Shown piece by piece: positions 1 through 8,723 of a stretch of 64,000 bases of DNA (positions are counted from its first letter, which is position 1; every line of letters starts with the position of its first letter). The stretch covers positions 186,001 to 250,000 of the forward strand of contig NZ_JAPEMV010000002.1 of NCBI RefSeq assembly GCF_026342355.1, read 5' to 3'. Made by a program: the position numbers and the translations under genes. The stretch is from Streptomyces sp. NBC_00249. GTDB taxonomy: Bacteria > Actinomycetota > Actinomycetes > Streptomycetales > Streptomycetaceae. Below the pieces are notes generated by a model. It did no database searches, was not told where the DNA came from, and saw only the letters and a list, made by a program, of their open reading frames with translations.

Positions 1-86
1 CGGATGAGTGGTTCCGGAGACCGGGGATCCACTGCCCCCATCATCGCGCGCCCTTCGGTCCCGGCATGATTTCGGGCCGGGAAACG

Positions 87-112
87 AAAAAACCTCTCGC
101 GGGTGCGAGAGG
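87..112 (-). terminator. hairpin with U-tract (attenuator or terminator)
   Basis: CCTCTCGC, a 4-nt loop and GCGAGAGG form a perfect 8-bp stem. Read leftward, the stem is followed directly by six T, the form of an intrinsic terminator. It lies between a short candidate leader peptide (166-207) and the left edge of the window, so it may be an attenuator for a leftward gene that lies outside, rather than a simple end of transcript. Confidence 0.6.
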
Positions 113-165
113 TCTGCGCGCGGGTCTGAGGCACGGTGGCCGCTTCCGCGAAGGTCTTCCACGGT

Positions 166-207
166 TCAGCGGTCACTGAGGACCGGCGCGCTGCTGTCCA
201 TAATCAT
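166..207 (-). CDS. candidate 13-aa leader peptide
   Basis: A leftward ATG frame encodes MIMDSSAPVLSDR and stops 54 nt before the U-tract hairpin at 87-112. Its length is the same as that of the ilvB leader peptide at 32395-32436. No convincing ribosome site is visible. The peptide has few repeated amino-acid codons (isolated Ile, Val and Leu), so it is not a textbook attenuator peptide. The regulated gene would lie left of the window. This is a weak call based on layout only. Confidence 0.3.
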   Translation of the reverse strand: MIMDSSAPVLSDR

Positions 208-301
208 GAGCTGAGCAGACACGCCCGCAGTGTTTCACACGGCTGGACGGCGGTGGACGCTGGTCTCAGCATGCGGGCAGCCCCTGTCCGGCAGGCGGCC
301 C

Positions 302-321
302 GCCGCCCCTCGCGGGGCGGC
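302..321 (-). terminator. hairpin after TetR gene
   Basis: GCCGCCCC and GGGGCGGC flank a TCGC loop, an 8-bp GC-rich stem 11 nt beyond the stop of the TetR gene. Further G/C runs on both sides can lengthen it. There is no U-tract, which is common in Streptomyces terminators. It probably ends the ureAB-ureC-aguA-TetR transcript. Confidence 0.5.
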
Positions 322-332
322 CGGCGGGCGGG

Positions 333-953
333 TCAGGCCCCGGCGACGAGGCTCTCGGCGAGGAACTCGCCCACGTGTTCCAGGATGTCCTGGCGCCCTA
401 TCCCGGGCAGGCCGACGGCGACCTGGATGCTAAACCCGTCGAGCAGGGCCCTGACCCGGGCGGCGAAGCGGTCCGGGTCCACGGGGCGGAACTCGCCGCG
501 CGAGATGCCCTCGGCGAGCAGTGCGACCAGGTCGCGGTGCCAGGCGCCCTCGATGGCCGCCTGCCGGTCGCGTTCCTGGGGGCCGGCGTTCTGGGAGCGG
601 TTCCAGACCTCCAGCCACAGCGTCCAGTGCGGGTCCCGGGCGCCTTCGGGCACGTACAGGTCCACGTACGCCTGGACGCGCTCGCGCGCCGAGCCGCGCC
701 GGGAGAGCAGGGCCCGCCGCTCGGCGCCCAGGGCGGCCTCGCTCCACTCCAGGGTCTGCAGCAGGAGCTCATCCTTGCTGCCGAAGTAGTAGAGGAGGTG
801 GCCGCTGCTCATGCCGACCTGCCGGCCGAGGCCGGCCATGGTCAGGCCCTCCAGTCCGCGCTCCGCGATCGTGGCCATGGCGGCGACGAGTACGTCCTCG
901 CGCGGGGGCGCGTTCTTGCGCGCCGCCCGTACCGGTACTCCACCCGCCACCAT
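333..953 (-). CDS. TetR/AcrR family transcriptional regulator
   Basis: A 206-residue DNA-binding repressor. The N-terminal helix-turn-helix reads ...TIAERGLEGLTMAGLGRQ...GHLLYYFGSKDELL, the standard TetR signature including the YYFGSKDELL end of the recognition helix. The rest is a helical ligand and dimer domain with a BetI-like look. The ATG at 953 is preferred over 968 because AAGGAG stands 6 nt before it. It is the last gene of the urease-like operon, 30 nt after aguA with the chosen start. It probably controls this operon and the divergent permease through the palindromes at 4581 and 4652. The ligand is unknown; an agmatine- or urea-related compound is an inference from context. Confidence 0.85.
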   Translation of the reverse strand: MVAGGVPVRAARKNAPPREDVLVAAMATIAERGLEGLTMAGLGRQVGMSSGHLLYYFGSKDELLLQTLEWSEAALGAERRALLSRRGSARERVQAYVDLYVPEGARDPHWTLWLEVWNRSQNAGPQERDRQAAIEGAWHRDLVALLAEGISRGEFRPVDPDRFAARVRALLDGFSIQVAVGLPGIGRQDILEHVGEFLAESLVAGA

Positions 954-983
954 GGGCCACTCCTTCATGAGGTCCGCCTCGGG

Positions 984-2021
984 TCAGACCTTCGGCTGCT
1001 GCTGGGTGATGCAGTGGATACCGCCACCCCCGGCGAAAATCGTACGTGCGTCAACGAGCGTCACGGTCCGCTCGGGGAAGAGACCGCGGAAGATCTCGGC
1101 GGCCTCCTCGTCGCGCGGGTCGTCGAAGGCGCAGAGCACCACGCCGCCGTTGCAGAGGTAGTGGTTGATGTACGAGTAGTCGACCCACTCGCCGTCCTCC
1201 TCCAGCACGGTCGGCGCGGGCACCTCCACGACCTCCAGCCGGCGGCCCTGGGCGTCGGTGGAGGCGCGCAGGATGGCGGCGATGGTCTTGCAGCGCTCGT
1301 GGTCCGGGTGGGCCGGGTCGGGCTGGGTGTGGACCATGACCACGCCGGGGCGGGCGAAGGCGGCGACGATGTCGACGTGGCCCTGGGTGCCGTAGGTGCC
1401 GTAGTCGCCGGCCAGGCCGTACGGGAGCCAGATGGCCTTCGTGGTGCCGAGGTGGGCGTGGATCTCGGCCTCGACCTGCTGGCGGGTCCAGCCGGGGTTG
1501 CGGCCCTCGCCGAGCTGCACGGTGTCGGTGAGGAGCACGGTGCCCTCGCCGTCCACGTGGATGGCGCCGCCCTCGTTGACGAGAGTGGTGCTGAAGGTGC
1601 GGGTGCCGGCGAGGTCGGAGACGTGCCGGGCGACCTTGGAGTCGTGGTCCCAGCGGGCCCACTCCTGGGCGCCCCAGCCGTTGAAGGTCCAGTCGACGGC
1701 GGCCAGTTCACCGGCGCCGTTGGTGACGAAGGTGGGGCCGATGTCGCGCATCCAGGCGTCGTCGAGCTCGCGCTCGACCAGCTGGACGTCGTCGCCGACG
1801 TGTCCGCGGGCGCTGTCGGCGTCGCCCGGGGAGACGACGAGGGTCACGGGCTCGTACGCGCGCACCGCGCGGGCGACGGAGCCCCAGGCCTCGCGGGCCT
1901 CGGCGAGCTCCTGCTCGTTGGTGAAGGTCGGGTTGGGGCTGGGCCAGGCCATCCAGGTGCGCTCGTGGGGCATCCACTCGGCGGGCATCCGGAATCCGTG
2001 GTTCACAGGCTTTTCAGTCAT
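984..2021 (-). CDS. aguA: agmatine deiminase
   Basis: A 345-residue enzyme of the peptidyl-arginine-deiminase-like (PAD_porph) family. Agmatine deiminase hydrolyses agmatine to N-carbamoylputrescine and ammonia. Visible landmarks are the N-terminal FRMPAEWMPHERTWMAWP, the acidic MRDIGPTF motif, EGGAIHVDGEGT, the GHVD catalytic histidine segment and the C-terminal GGGGIHCITQQQP, which carries the nucleophilic Cys337. All the catalytic landmarks I can place are present. It lies 30 nt downstream of ureC and is co-directional. No N-carbamoylputrescine amidohydrolase (nitrilase-type AguB) is nearby, which makes the adjacent urease-like subunits interesting. Other guanidino-group deiminases of the same fold remain possible. 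Confidence 0.85.
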   Translation of the reverse strand: MTEKPVNHGFRMPAEWMPHERTWMAWPSPNPTFTNEQELAEAREAWGSVARAVRAYEPVTLVVSPGDADSARGHVGDDVQLVERELDDAWMRDIGPTFVTNGAGELAAVDWTFNGWGAQEWARWDHDSKVARHVSDLAGTRTFSTTLVNEGGAIHVDGEGTVLLTDTVQLGEGRNPGWTRQQVEAEIHAHLGTTKAIWLPYGLAGDYGTYGTQGHVDIVAAFARPGVVMVHTQPDPAHPDHERCKTIAAILRASTDAQGRRLEVVEVPAPTVLEEDGEWVDYSYINHYLCNGGVVLCAFDDPRDEEAAEIFRGLFPERTVTLVDARTIFAGGGGIHCITQQQPKV

Positions 2022-2051
2022 GACGGGGAGGTCCTTAGAGGCTGTGCTGGC

Positions 2052-3794
2052 TTACAAGAAGTACAGGCGGTTGAGGGAGACCGATTCGGCCGCTTCGGAG
2101 CGCAGCGGTTCCCCGTCGAGGGAGACGAGTCCGCTGCGCGCGTCCACATCGACCGCGCCCACCCGGGAGTTGAGGAGCAGGTCGCGCGGGCCGATGCCGC
2201 GGGTGCCGCGGACGGCGACGCGGCGCCTGCGGGTCGGCATCTCGTCGGAGCCGAGCGCGGCGGCCGCGGCGGAGACGAAGGCGACGGAGATGTCGGCGGC
2301 GGTGGCCCCGTAGGAGCCGAACTGCGGTCCGAGGACGAGCGGTTCGCAGGTGTCGGTGGCGGCGTTGGGGTCGCCGGTGACTCCGTAGGCGGGGAAGCCG
2401 GACTTCAGGACGAGCTGGGGCTTGGCGCCGAAGAACTGCGGGCGCCAGAGCACGATGTCGGCGAGTTTGCCGACCTCGATGGAGCCGATCTCGTGGGCCA
2501 GGCCGTGGGCGATGGCCGGGTTGATGGTCAGCTTGGCCATGTAGCGCAGGACGCGGGCGTTGTCGTCGCCCTCGCCGTCGCCGTCCAGCGGGCCGAGCTC
2601 GCCCTTCATCTTGGCGGCCATGGCGAAGGTGCGGCGGATGGTCTCGCCCGCACGCCCCATGCCCTGGGCGTCGGAGGAGGTGATGCCGATCGCGCCCAGG
2701 TCGTGGAGCACGTCCTCGGCGCCCATCGTGCCCGCGCGGATCCGGTCCCGGGCCATCGCCGCGTCGCCGGGCAGGTCCGGCTTGAGGTCGTGGACGGAGA
2801 CGATCATGCCGTAGTGCTCGGCGACCGCGTCCCGCCCGAAGGGCAGGGTGGGGTTGGTGGAGGAGCCGATGACGTTCGGCACGCCCGCCATCTTCAGCAC
2901 GTTCGGGACGTGGCCGCCGCCGCAGCCCTCGATGTGGAAGGCGTGGATGGTCCGGCCGTCCAGGACGCGCAGGGTGTCCTCCACCGACAGGCACTCGTTC
3001 AGGCCGTCGCTGTGCAGGGCCACCTGCACGTCGTGCTCCTCGGCCACCCGCAGCGCGGTGTCCAGGGCCCGGGTGTGGGCGCCCATGTCCTCGTGCACCT
3101 TGAAACCGGACGCGCCGCCCTCGGCCAGGGCCTCGACCAGCGGAGCCGCGTCCGAGGAAGAGCCCCGGGCGAGGAAGCCGATGTTCACCGGCCAGGCGTC
3201 GAAGGCGTTGAAGGCGTGCTTGAGGGCCCACGGGGAGTTGACGCCGACACCCCAGACCGGGCCGAACTCCTGACCGATGACCGTGGTGACGCCCGCGGCG
3301 AGCGAGGCCTCCATGATCCGGGGGGACAGCAGGTGGACGTGGGTGTCCACGGCGCCGGCGGTGGCGATGAGGCCTTCGCCGGAGACGATCGAGGTACCGG
3401 TGCCGACGACCACGTCGACCCCGTCGAGGGTGTCGGGGTTCCCGGCCCGGCCGATCGCGTGGATCCGGCCCTCGCGGATACCGATGGACACCTTGCGGAT
3501 GCCCAGGACCGCGTCGATCACCAGCACATTGCTGATCACCACGTCACAGGTGTCACGGACGGCGGCGGCCTTCAGGTGCAGGCCGTCACGGGCCGTCTTG
3601 CCGAAACCCGCCAGGAACTCGTCGCCCGGCTTCTGCGCGTCGTGCTCGACGCGGACGGTCAGCCCCGAGTCGCCGAGCCGGACCCGGTCCCCGGCGCGGG
3701 GGCCGAAGACGGACGCGTACTCGTGCGGGTCGATGTGGCGGCTGCCGGGAGCGCAGTGCGCGCTGTGGTCGGTGTGCGGTGTCTGCCGGCTCAT
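2052..3794 (-). CDS. ureC: urease-like alpha subunit with altered flap
   Basis: A 580-residue metal amidohydrolase aligned by eye with Klebsiella UreC. The nickel ligands are kept: His152 and His154, Lys232 (the carbamylated lysine), His261, His287 and Asp375. His234, His335 and Arg351 are also present. The mobile-flap cysteine (Klebsiella Cys319) is Val334, and the next-but-one position (His321) is Asp336. The pocket segment around Klebsiella Ala167 is rewritten and about three to four residues shorter (GQEFGPVWGVGVNSPW). The start overlaps the ureAB stop as ATGA, with AAGGGAC upstream. No ureD, ureE, ureF or ureG accessory gene lies in the window. Ordinary urease activity is possible if accessory proteins come from another locus; a different ureido substrate is the alternative. 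Confidence 0.85.
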   Translation of the reverse strand: MSRQTPHTDHSAHCAPGSRHIDPHEYASVFGPRAGDRVRLGDSGLTVRVEHDAQKPGDEFLAGFGKTARDGLHLKAAAVRDTCDVVISNVLVIDAVLGIRKVSIGIREGRIHAIGRAGNPDTLDGVDVVVGTGTSIVSGEGLIATAGAVDTHVHLLSPRIMEASLAAGVTTVIGQEFGPVWGVGVNSPWALKHAFNAFDAWPVNIGFLARGSSSDAAPLVEALAEGGASGFKVHEDMGAHTRALDTALRVAEEHDVQVALHSDGLNECLSVEDTLRVLDGRTIHAFHIEGCGGGHVPNVLKMAGVPNVIGSSTNPTLPFGRDAVAEHYGMIVSVHDLKPDLPGDAAMARDRIRAGTMGAEDVLHDLGAIGITSSDAQGMGRAGETIRRTFAMAAKMKGELGPLDGDGEGDDNARVLRYMAKLTINPAIAHGLAHEIGSIEVGKLADIVLWRPQFFGAKPQLVLKSGFPAYGVTGDPNAATDTCEPLVLGPQFGSYGATAADISVAFVSAAAAALGSDEMPTRRRRVAVRGTRGIGPRDLLLNSRVGAVDVDARSGLVSLDGEPLRSEAAESVSLNRLYFL

Positions 3795-4552
3795 GCCGTC
3801 GTCCCTTCCGGGTGGTCGTGGGCGTCGGGGGTCGGGGCGTCGGCTTCAGCCTGCGCCGGGCCGGAAGCTCCGGAAGCGCCCAGGTAGCCGCAGGCCTCCG
3901 CGCGGGCCAGGGCCTGCTCCTTGGCCCCGGGGGCGTCGAGGGGCCCGTCGACCAGGCCCGCGAAGCCGACGGCGATCCGCTCGCCGCCGATCGGGACGAG
4001 GCCCACCTCGCCCTCGCCGTGCGGGTCGAAGCGCACGGAGGAGCCCGCGGGCACGCACAGCCGCATGCCGTAGGCGGCCGCGCGGTCGAAGTCCAGGCGC
4101 GGGTTCGCCTCGAAGAAGTGGAAGTGGGAGGTGACGCTCACCGGCACGGGGGCCGTGTTGCGCACCCGCAGGTGCACCTGCGGCTCGGGCTGCGGCGCGC
4201 CGGGGCCCGGTACGACCGCGCCGGGGGCGTCGTCGCCGAGGGAGACGGCGCCCTGGATCGGGGCCGAGACCACCGCGAGGCGGGATCCGTCGTCGAAGAC
4301 GGCCTCCACGTGCACCTCGGTGACCACGTCGGACACGCCGGGCAGGACATCGCCGGGGCCGAGGACGCCACGGGCCTCCTCGATGGCCTCCGCCAGCCGC
4401 TTGCCGTCGCGCGCGGCCTCGCAGACCGTGTCCGCGATCAGCGCCGTGGCCTCGGGGACATTGAGCTTCAGGCCCCGGGCCCGCCGGGCCCTGGCCAGTT
4501 CCGCCGCGCTGCGCAGCAGCAGGCGGTCGCGCTCCGTTGGGGTCAGCCGCAC
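3791..4552 (-). CDS. ureAB: urease gamma-beta fusion subunit
   Basis: A 253-residue fusion. Residues 1 to about 100 match UreA (MRLTPTERDRLLLRSAAELARARR..., EAARDGKRLAEAIEEAR, DVLPGVSDVV). Residues about 130 to 225 match UreB (SHFHFFEANPRLDFDRAAAYGMRL, PAGSSVRFDPH, GFAGLVDGPLD). The last 30 residues are a His/Asp/Pro-rich tail. Such fusions occur in some actinobacteria and in Helicobacter UreA. The start is GTG at 4552 with AAGGTGG about 9 nt upstream. It is the first gene of the leftward operon and reads out of the divergent promoter region shared with the permease. Confidence 0.88.
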   Translation of the reverse strand: MRLTPTERDRLLLRSAAELARARRARGLKLNVPEATALIADTVCEAARDGKRLAEAIEEARGVLGPGDVLPGVSDVVTEVHVEAVFDDGSRLAVVSAPIQGAVSLGDDAPGAVVPGPGAPQPEPQVHLRVRNTAPVPVSVTSHFHFFEANPRLDFDRAAAYGMRLCVPAGSSVRFDPHGEGEVGLVPIGGERIAVGFAGLVDGPLDAPGAKEQALARAEACGYLGASGASGPAQAEADAPTPDAHDHPEGTTA

Positions 4553-4580
4553 GCCGATCCACCACCTTTTGAGTCGATGG

Positions 4581-4599
4581 GTTAGAGCATCACTCTAAC
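4581..4599. promoter_or_regulatory. palindromic operator candidate (ureAB side)
   Basis: GTTAGAG-CATCA-CTCTAAC is a perfect 7-bp inverted repeat with a 5-bp spacer, 29 bp upstream of the ureAB start. It shares the core T.GAG-N5-CTC.AA with the palindrome at 4652-4666. The symmetry and size fit a TetR-family operator; the TetR at the end of the operon is the obvious candidate. Confidence 0.6.
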
Positions 4600-4651
4600 T
4601 CTTCATTTCCTCGCAAGGAATCATTGACCTGAGACCAGGGCTTAGGTCACA

Positions 4652-4666
4652 TTGAGTGTCGCTCAA
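4652..4666. promoter_or_regulatory. palindromic operator candidate (permease side)
   Basis: TTGAG-TGTCG-CTCAA is a perfect 5-bp inverted repeat with a 5-bp spacer, 43 bp upstream of the permease start. With the related palindrome at 4581-4599 it gives one candidate site on each side of the divergent promoters. A longer TGACCT...AGGTCA inverted repeat (4625-4649) lies between them. Confidence 0.5.
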
Positions 4667-4709
4667 ACACATGCGCAACCACCCCCCGCCCTGCCAAGGG
4701 AGTCCCCCC

Positions 4710-6146
4710 ATGCCCATCGAACAGCGCGGCGTCGACACCATCCCGGAGGAGGAGCGGACGAGCGGTCCCCGTGACCTGATCTCGATCCTCCTCGGCTCCA
4801 ACCTCTGCCTCGGCGTGATCGTCTTCGGATGGCTTCCCCCGTCCTTCGGACTGGGCCTGTGGCCCTCGGTCACCGCCATCGTGACGGGCACCCTCGTCGG
4901 CATCGCCTTCACCGCGCCGCTCGCCCTGGTGTCCCTGCGCACCGCGACCAACCTGTCCACCTCGAGCGGCGCCCAGTTCGGCGTACGGGGGCGACTGGTC
5001 GGCTCGGTGGTCGGTCTGCTGCTCTCGCTCGGCTACACCGCGCTGACCCTGTGGATCGGCGGTGACGTGATGGTCGGGACCCTGTCCCGGCTCACCGGGC
5101 TGCCCGACACCGGGGTCTCGCGCGCCGCGATGTACGGAGTGCTGGCCGCCTGTACCGTCGTCGGGGCCGTCTTCGGCTACCGGCTGCTGCTGCGCATGAG
5201 CAAGGTCCTGTCCATCGGCATGGTGGTCCTGCTGGCCGTGGGCGTCTTCGCCTACGCCCCGGACTTCACCAGCGCCGCCCCGCCGGACACCGCGTACCTG
5301 CTCGGCTCCTTCTGGCCGACCTGGCTGCTGGCGGCCGTCGCCGCCGGACTCAGCGGCCCCGTCGCCTTCATCACGCTGCTCGGCGACTACACCCGCTACA
5401 TCTCCCCCCGCGCGCACAGCCCCCGCAAGGTCCTGCGGGCCACCGCCCTCGGCCTGCTGGTCGGCCTGCTGATACCGCAGCTGTTCGGCACGTACACCGC
5501 CCTCGCCGCCAAGGCCGGCACCGACTACGCCGGGCCCCTCGTCGAGGCCGCGCCCTTCTGGTACCTGGTACCGCTGCTCGTGGCCGCCGCGGCCGGCTCG
5601 GTGGGCAACGCCGGGCTGATGCTCTACTCCATGGGCCTCGACCTCGACGCGATCGTGCCCCGCGCCACGCGCACGACGGCCACCGTCATCGCGGCCGCCG
5701 TCGCCACCGCCTTCGTCTTCTTCGGTTCCTTCGAGTGGGACGTGCAGTCCGCGATGACCTCGTTCGTCCTGCTGCTCACCGCGATCGGCACGCCCTGGGC
5801 CGTGATCACCCTGATCGGTTACGTGCGCTGCCGCGGGCAGTACGACGCCGACGCCCTCCAGGTCTTCAACCGCCGCTCGGTGGGCGGGATCTACTGGTAC
5901 CGGGGCGGCTGGAACCTGCGGGCCACCGCCTCCTGGGCGATCGGCGCGGGCGTCGGCCTGCTCGCCGTGACCACCCCCTTCTACGAAGGCCCCCTGCTCG
6001 CCCTGACCGGCGGGGTCGACTGCTCCTTCGTGCTCTCCGGGCTGGCGGGCGGCCTCGTCTACGCGGCGCTGACCGCCCGCACCGCGCCCGCTCCGGTGCC
6101 CGCGCCCGCAGCCGAGGCCCCGGCGGAGGAGCCGGCCACGGCCTGA
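4710..6146 (+). CDS. NCS1 family cytosine/purine/allantoin-type permease
   Basis: A 478-residue integral membrane protein with about 12 hydrophobic segments. The first helix region (DLISILLGSNLCLGVIVFGW) and the GPVAFITLLGDYTRYISPR segment are typical of NCS1 cytosine/purine permeases such as CodB. These import nucleobases, allantoin or hydantoins with a proton or sodium ion. The start is ATG 4710 behind AAGGGAG with a 7-nt spacer; an upstream in-frame ATG at 4656 would fall inside the operator region. The C-terminal tail is Pro/Ala-rich. It is divergent from the urease-like operon, so its substrate is probably a nitrogen source. The exact substrate cannot be read from sequence. Confidence 0.85.
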   Translation: MPIEQRGVDTIPEEERTSGPRDLISILLGSNLCLGVIVFGWLPPSFGLGLWPSVTAIVTGTLVGIAFTAPLALVSLRTATNLSTSSGAQFGVRGRLVGSVVGLLLSLGYTALTLWIGGDVMVGTLSRLTGLPDTGVSRAAMYGVLAACTVVGAVFGYRLLLRMSKVLSIGMVVLLAVGVFAYAPDFTSAAPPDTAYLLGSFWPTWLLAAVAAGLSGPVAFITLLGDYTRYISPRAHSPRKVLRATALGLLVGLLIPQLFGTYTALAAKAGTDYAGPLVEAAPFWYLVPLLVAAAAGSVGNAGLMLYSMGLDLDAIVPRATRTTATVIAAAVATAFVFFGSFEWDVQSAMTSFVLLLTAIGTPWAVITLIGYVRCRGQYDADALQVFNRRSVGGIYWYRGGWNLRATASWAIGAGVGLLAVTTPFYEGPLLALTGGVDCSFVLSGLAGGLVYAALTARTAPAPVPAPAAEAPAEEPATA

Positions 6147-6166
6147 GGCACTCCCCCGCCGACGTG

Positions 6167-6207
6167 CGAAGGCCCGCGCTCCCTGGTCCAGGGGGCGCGG
6201 GCCTTCG
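6167..6207. terminator. bidirectional terminator hairpin
   Basis: CGAAGGCCCGCGC (6167-6179) pairs perfectly with GCGCGGGCCTTCG (6195-6207) around a 15-nt loop. It lies between the convergent permease and ilvE genes and can serve both. Confidence 0.75.
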
Positions 6208-6234
6208 TACGCAAACGTTTTGCCGGGGCGGGGG

Positions 6235-7320
6235 CTAGCCCAGCGGGTGCATCCAGCCGTGGTTGTCGGCGGTGCGGCCCGTCTGGAGGTCCAGCAGCGC
6301 CTTGCGGAGCTTCATGGTGACCTCGCCGGGCTCGCCGTTGCCCTGGGTCCAGTTGGCGCGCTCGGACTTGACCGAGCCGACCGGGGTGATGACGGCGGCG
6401 GTGCCGCAGGCGAACACCTCGGTGAGGGTGCCGTTCTCGTTGTCGCGCTTCCAGTCCTCGGTGGTGATCCGGCCCTCCTCGGCGGTGTAGCCGAGGTCGC
6501 GGGCGATCGTGAGGAGGGAGTCGCGGGTGATGCCCGGCAGGAGCGAGCCGGTCAGCTCGGGGGTGACGATGCGGTCGCCGTACACGAAGTACAGGTTCAT
6601 GCCGCCCATCTCCTCGATCCAGCGGTGCTCCAGCGCGTCCAGCCAGACGACCTGGTCGCAGCCGTGCGAGGCGGCCTGGGCCTGGGCGACGAGGGAGGCC
6701 GCGTAGTTGCCGCCGGTCTTGGCCGCGCCGGTGCCGCCCTTGACGGCGCGGACGTACTCCTCGGAGAGCCAGACGGAGACGGGCTTGACGCCACCGGGGA
6801 AGTAGGCGCCGGCGGGCGAGGCGATGACCATGAAGAGGAACTCGTTGGCCGGGCGGACGCCCAGGCCGACCTCGGAGGCGAACATGAAGGGGCGCAGGTA
6901 CAGCGAGGCCTCGCCGGAGTCCGGCACCCAGGCGCGGTCCTGCTTGATGAGGGCGTCGCAGGCCTCGATGAACAGCTCGGTGGGCAGCTCGGGCATCGCC
7001 ATGCGGCGGGCGGAGGCCTGGAAGCGCTCGGCGTTGGCGCGCGGGCGGAAGGTGGCGACGGTGCCGTCGGGCTGCTTGTACGCCTTGAGGCCCTCGAAGA
7101 TCGTCTGCGCGTAGTGCAGCGTCATGTTGGCCGGGTCGATCGACAGCGGCGCGTACGGGACCAGCTCGGCGTCGTGCCAGCCGCGCCCCTCGGTCCACTT
7201 GATCGTCACCATGTGATCGGTGAAGTGGCGGCCGAAACCGGGGCTGGCCAGGATCGCCTCGCGCTCCGCGGCGGACAGGGGGTTCGAGGAGGGCTTCAGC
7301 TCGATCGTGGGCGTCGTCAT
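6235..7320 (-). CDS. ilvE: branched-chain amino acid aminotransferase
   Basis: A 361-residue class IV PLP aminotransferase that makes the last step of valine, leucine and isoleucine synthesis (and the first of their breakdown), with glutamate or 2-oxoglutarate as partner. The PLP lysine lies in [12 protein letters not shown] near residue 197. Other family landmarks are [14 protein letters not shown] [33 protein letters not shown] and [15 protein letters not shown]. The length is normal. It lies upstream of leuB in the chromosome but each has its own terminator signal, so separate transcripts are likely. Confidence 0.95.
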   Translation of the reverse strand: MTTPTIELKPSSNPLSAAEREAILASPGFGRHFTDHMVTIKWTEGRGWHDAELVPYAPLSIDPANMTLHYAQTIFEGLKAYKQPDGTVATFRPRANAERFQASARRMAMPELPTELFIEACDALIKQDRAWVPDSGEASLYLRPFMFASEVGLGVRPANEFLFMVIASPAGAYFPGGVKPVSVWLSEEYVRAVKGGTGAAKTGGNYAASLVAQAQAASHGCDQVVWLDALEHRWIEEMGGMNLYFVYGDRIVTPELTGSLLPGITRDSLLTIARDLGYTAEEGRITTEDWKRDNENGTLTEVFACGTAAVITPVGSVKSERANWTQGNGEPGEVTMKLRKALLDLQTGRTADNHGWMHPLG

Positions 7321-7494
7321 GAGTGCTTGTCCTTCACCGGTGGGTTGTGGTGGACCGCGCTCACGGCGTACTAGGACGTCCGAGCTTCCCCGTATTCCGC
7401 GGCCTCGCGTTCGATTATCGCGCGCGGGCAGCCTTCGGTGAAACGGGGCGTTAGCGGCCCAGGGGAGATGGTGGCACCCGGGGCCGCGCAGGAG

Positions 7495-7527
7495 AAGCCG
7501 CCAGGTCCCTTTGTGACCTGGCGGCTT
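7495..7527 (-). terminator. terminator of leuB
   Basis: AAGCCGCCAGGTC (7495-7507) pairs perfectly with GACCTGGCGGCTT (7515-7527) around a 7-nt loop, 19 nt beyond the leuB stop. Confidence 0.8.
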
Positions 7528-7546
7528 CCTGGGTGGAGCTGCCGGG

Positions 7547-8587
7547 TCAGCCGGCTACTCGCGCGGCGAGGGCGTCGCCGATCGTGTCGGTGGAACGGAA
7601 CGTACCGTCGCGCTCCGCGAGGTCGGCGGAGACGGCGTCCTCGATGCGGACGGCCTGGGCCTCGTAGCCGAGGTGGCGCAGCAGGAGGGCGACGGACAGG
7701 ATCGTCGCGGTCGGGTCCGCCTTGCCGGTGCCGGCGATGTCCGGGGCGGAGCCGTGGACGGGCTCGAACATGGAGGGGAAGGAGCCGGTCGGGTTGATGT
7801 TCCCGGAGGCGGCCAGGCCGATTCCGCCGGTCACGGCGGCGGCCAGGTCGGTGAGGATGTCACCGAAGAGGTTGTCCGTGACGATGACGTCGAAGCGCTC
7901 GGGCTGGGTGACGAAGAAGATCGTCGCGGCGTCGACGTGCAGGTAGTCGGTGGTGACCTCGGGGTACTCCTGGCCGACCTTGTCGAAGATGTTCTTCCAC
8001 ATGTGGCCCGCGTACACGAGGACGTTGTTCTTGTGGACCAGCGTCAGCTTCTTGCGCGGGCGGGCGTTGGCCCGCTCGTACGCGTCACGGACGACGCGCT
8101 CGACACCGTAGGCGGTGTTGATGCTGACCTCGGTGGCCACCTCGGCGGGCGTGCCGGTGCGCAGGCTGCCGCCGTTGCCGGTGTACGGGCCCTCGGTGCC
8201 CTCGCGGACCACGACGAAGTCGATCTCCGGACGGCCGGCCAGCGGGGTGGCGGTGTTGGGGAAGAGCTTCGAGGGGCGCAGGTTGATGAAGTGGTCGAAG
8301 GCGAAGCGGAGCTTCAGCAGCAGACCGCGCTCCAGGACACCGGACGGGACCGACGGGTCGCCGATGGCGCCCAGGAGGATCGCGTCGTGGTGCTTGAGGG
8401 CTTCGAGCTCCGCGTCCGGGAGGGTCTCACCGGTGCGGTGCCAGCGCTGGGCGCCGAGGTCGTATTCCTTGGTCTCCAGCTTCACATCCTGGGGCAGGAC
8501 CGCGGTAAGGACCTTGAGGCCCTGAGCCACGACTTCCTGGCCGATGCCATCACCGGGGATCACTGCGAGATTGATGCTGGTCGACAT
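7547..8587 (-). CDS. leuB: 3-isopropylmalate dehydrogenase
   Basis: A 346-residue NAD-dependent decarboxylating dehydrogenase that converts 3-isopropylmalate to 2-oxoisocaproate in leucine synthesis. Landmarks are the N-terminal [41 protein letters not shown] and GDILTDLAA...[16 protein letters not shown]. The frame is open for 35 more codons upstream, but the family N-terminus begins at ATG 8587. The protein belongs to the short actinobacterial LeuB branch. It is preceded by a 43-residue small gene on the same strand. Confidence 0.95.
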   Translation of the reverse strand: MSTSINLAVIPGDGIGQEVVAQGLKVLTAVLPQDVKLETKEYDLGAQRWHRTGETLPDAELEALKHHDAILLGAIGDPSVPSGVLERGLLLKLRFAFDHFINLRPSKLFPNTATPLAGRPEIDFVVVREGTEGPYTGNGGSLRTGTPAEVATEVSINTAYGVERVVRDAYERANARPRKKLTLVHKNNVLVYAGHMWKNIFDKVGQEYPEVTTDYLHVDAATIFFVTQPERFDVIVTDNLFGDILTDLAAAVTGGIGLAASGNINPTGSFPSMFEPVHGSAPDIAGTGKADPTATILSVALLLRHLGYEAQAVRIEDAVSADLAERDGTFRSTDTIGDALAARVAG

Positions 8588-8723
8588 GACGGAACCGTAC
8601 TCCGTGTCCCAGCCCTCAGACATATCGCGTCCACCATATGGACCCCCGGTCGGCCTGCGGGGGCCGACGGGAACCAGGGGCGGGCGCGACATGCCGGGGC
8701 CTCGATTTCGGTGACCGGGAGGG

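Noticed and set aside
375..3887. Very long rightward open frame across the urease-like operon
   Set aside because: It is the antisense shadow of UreC, agmatine deiminase and TetR, whose leftward frames carry clear family motifs.
4624..4652. TTGACC as a -35 box for the permease
   Set aside because: No acceptable -10 sequence lies 16-19 bp downstream; the nearest A/T-rich hexamer is too close.
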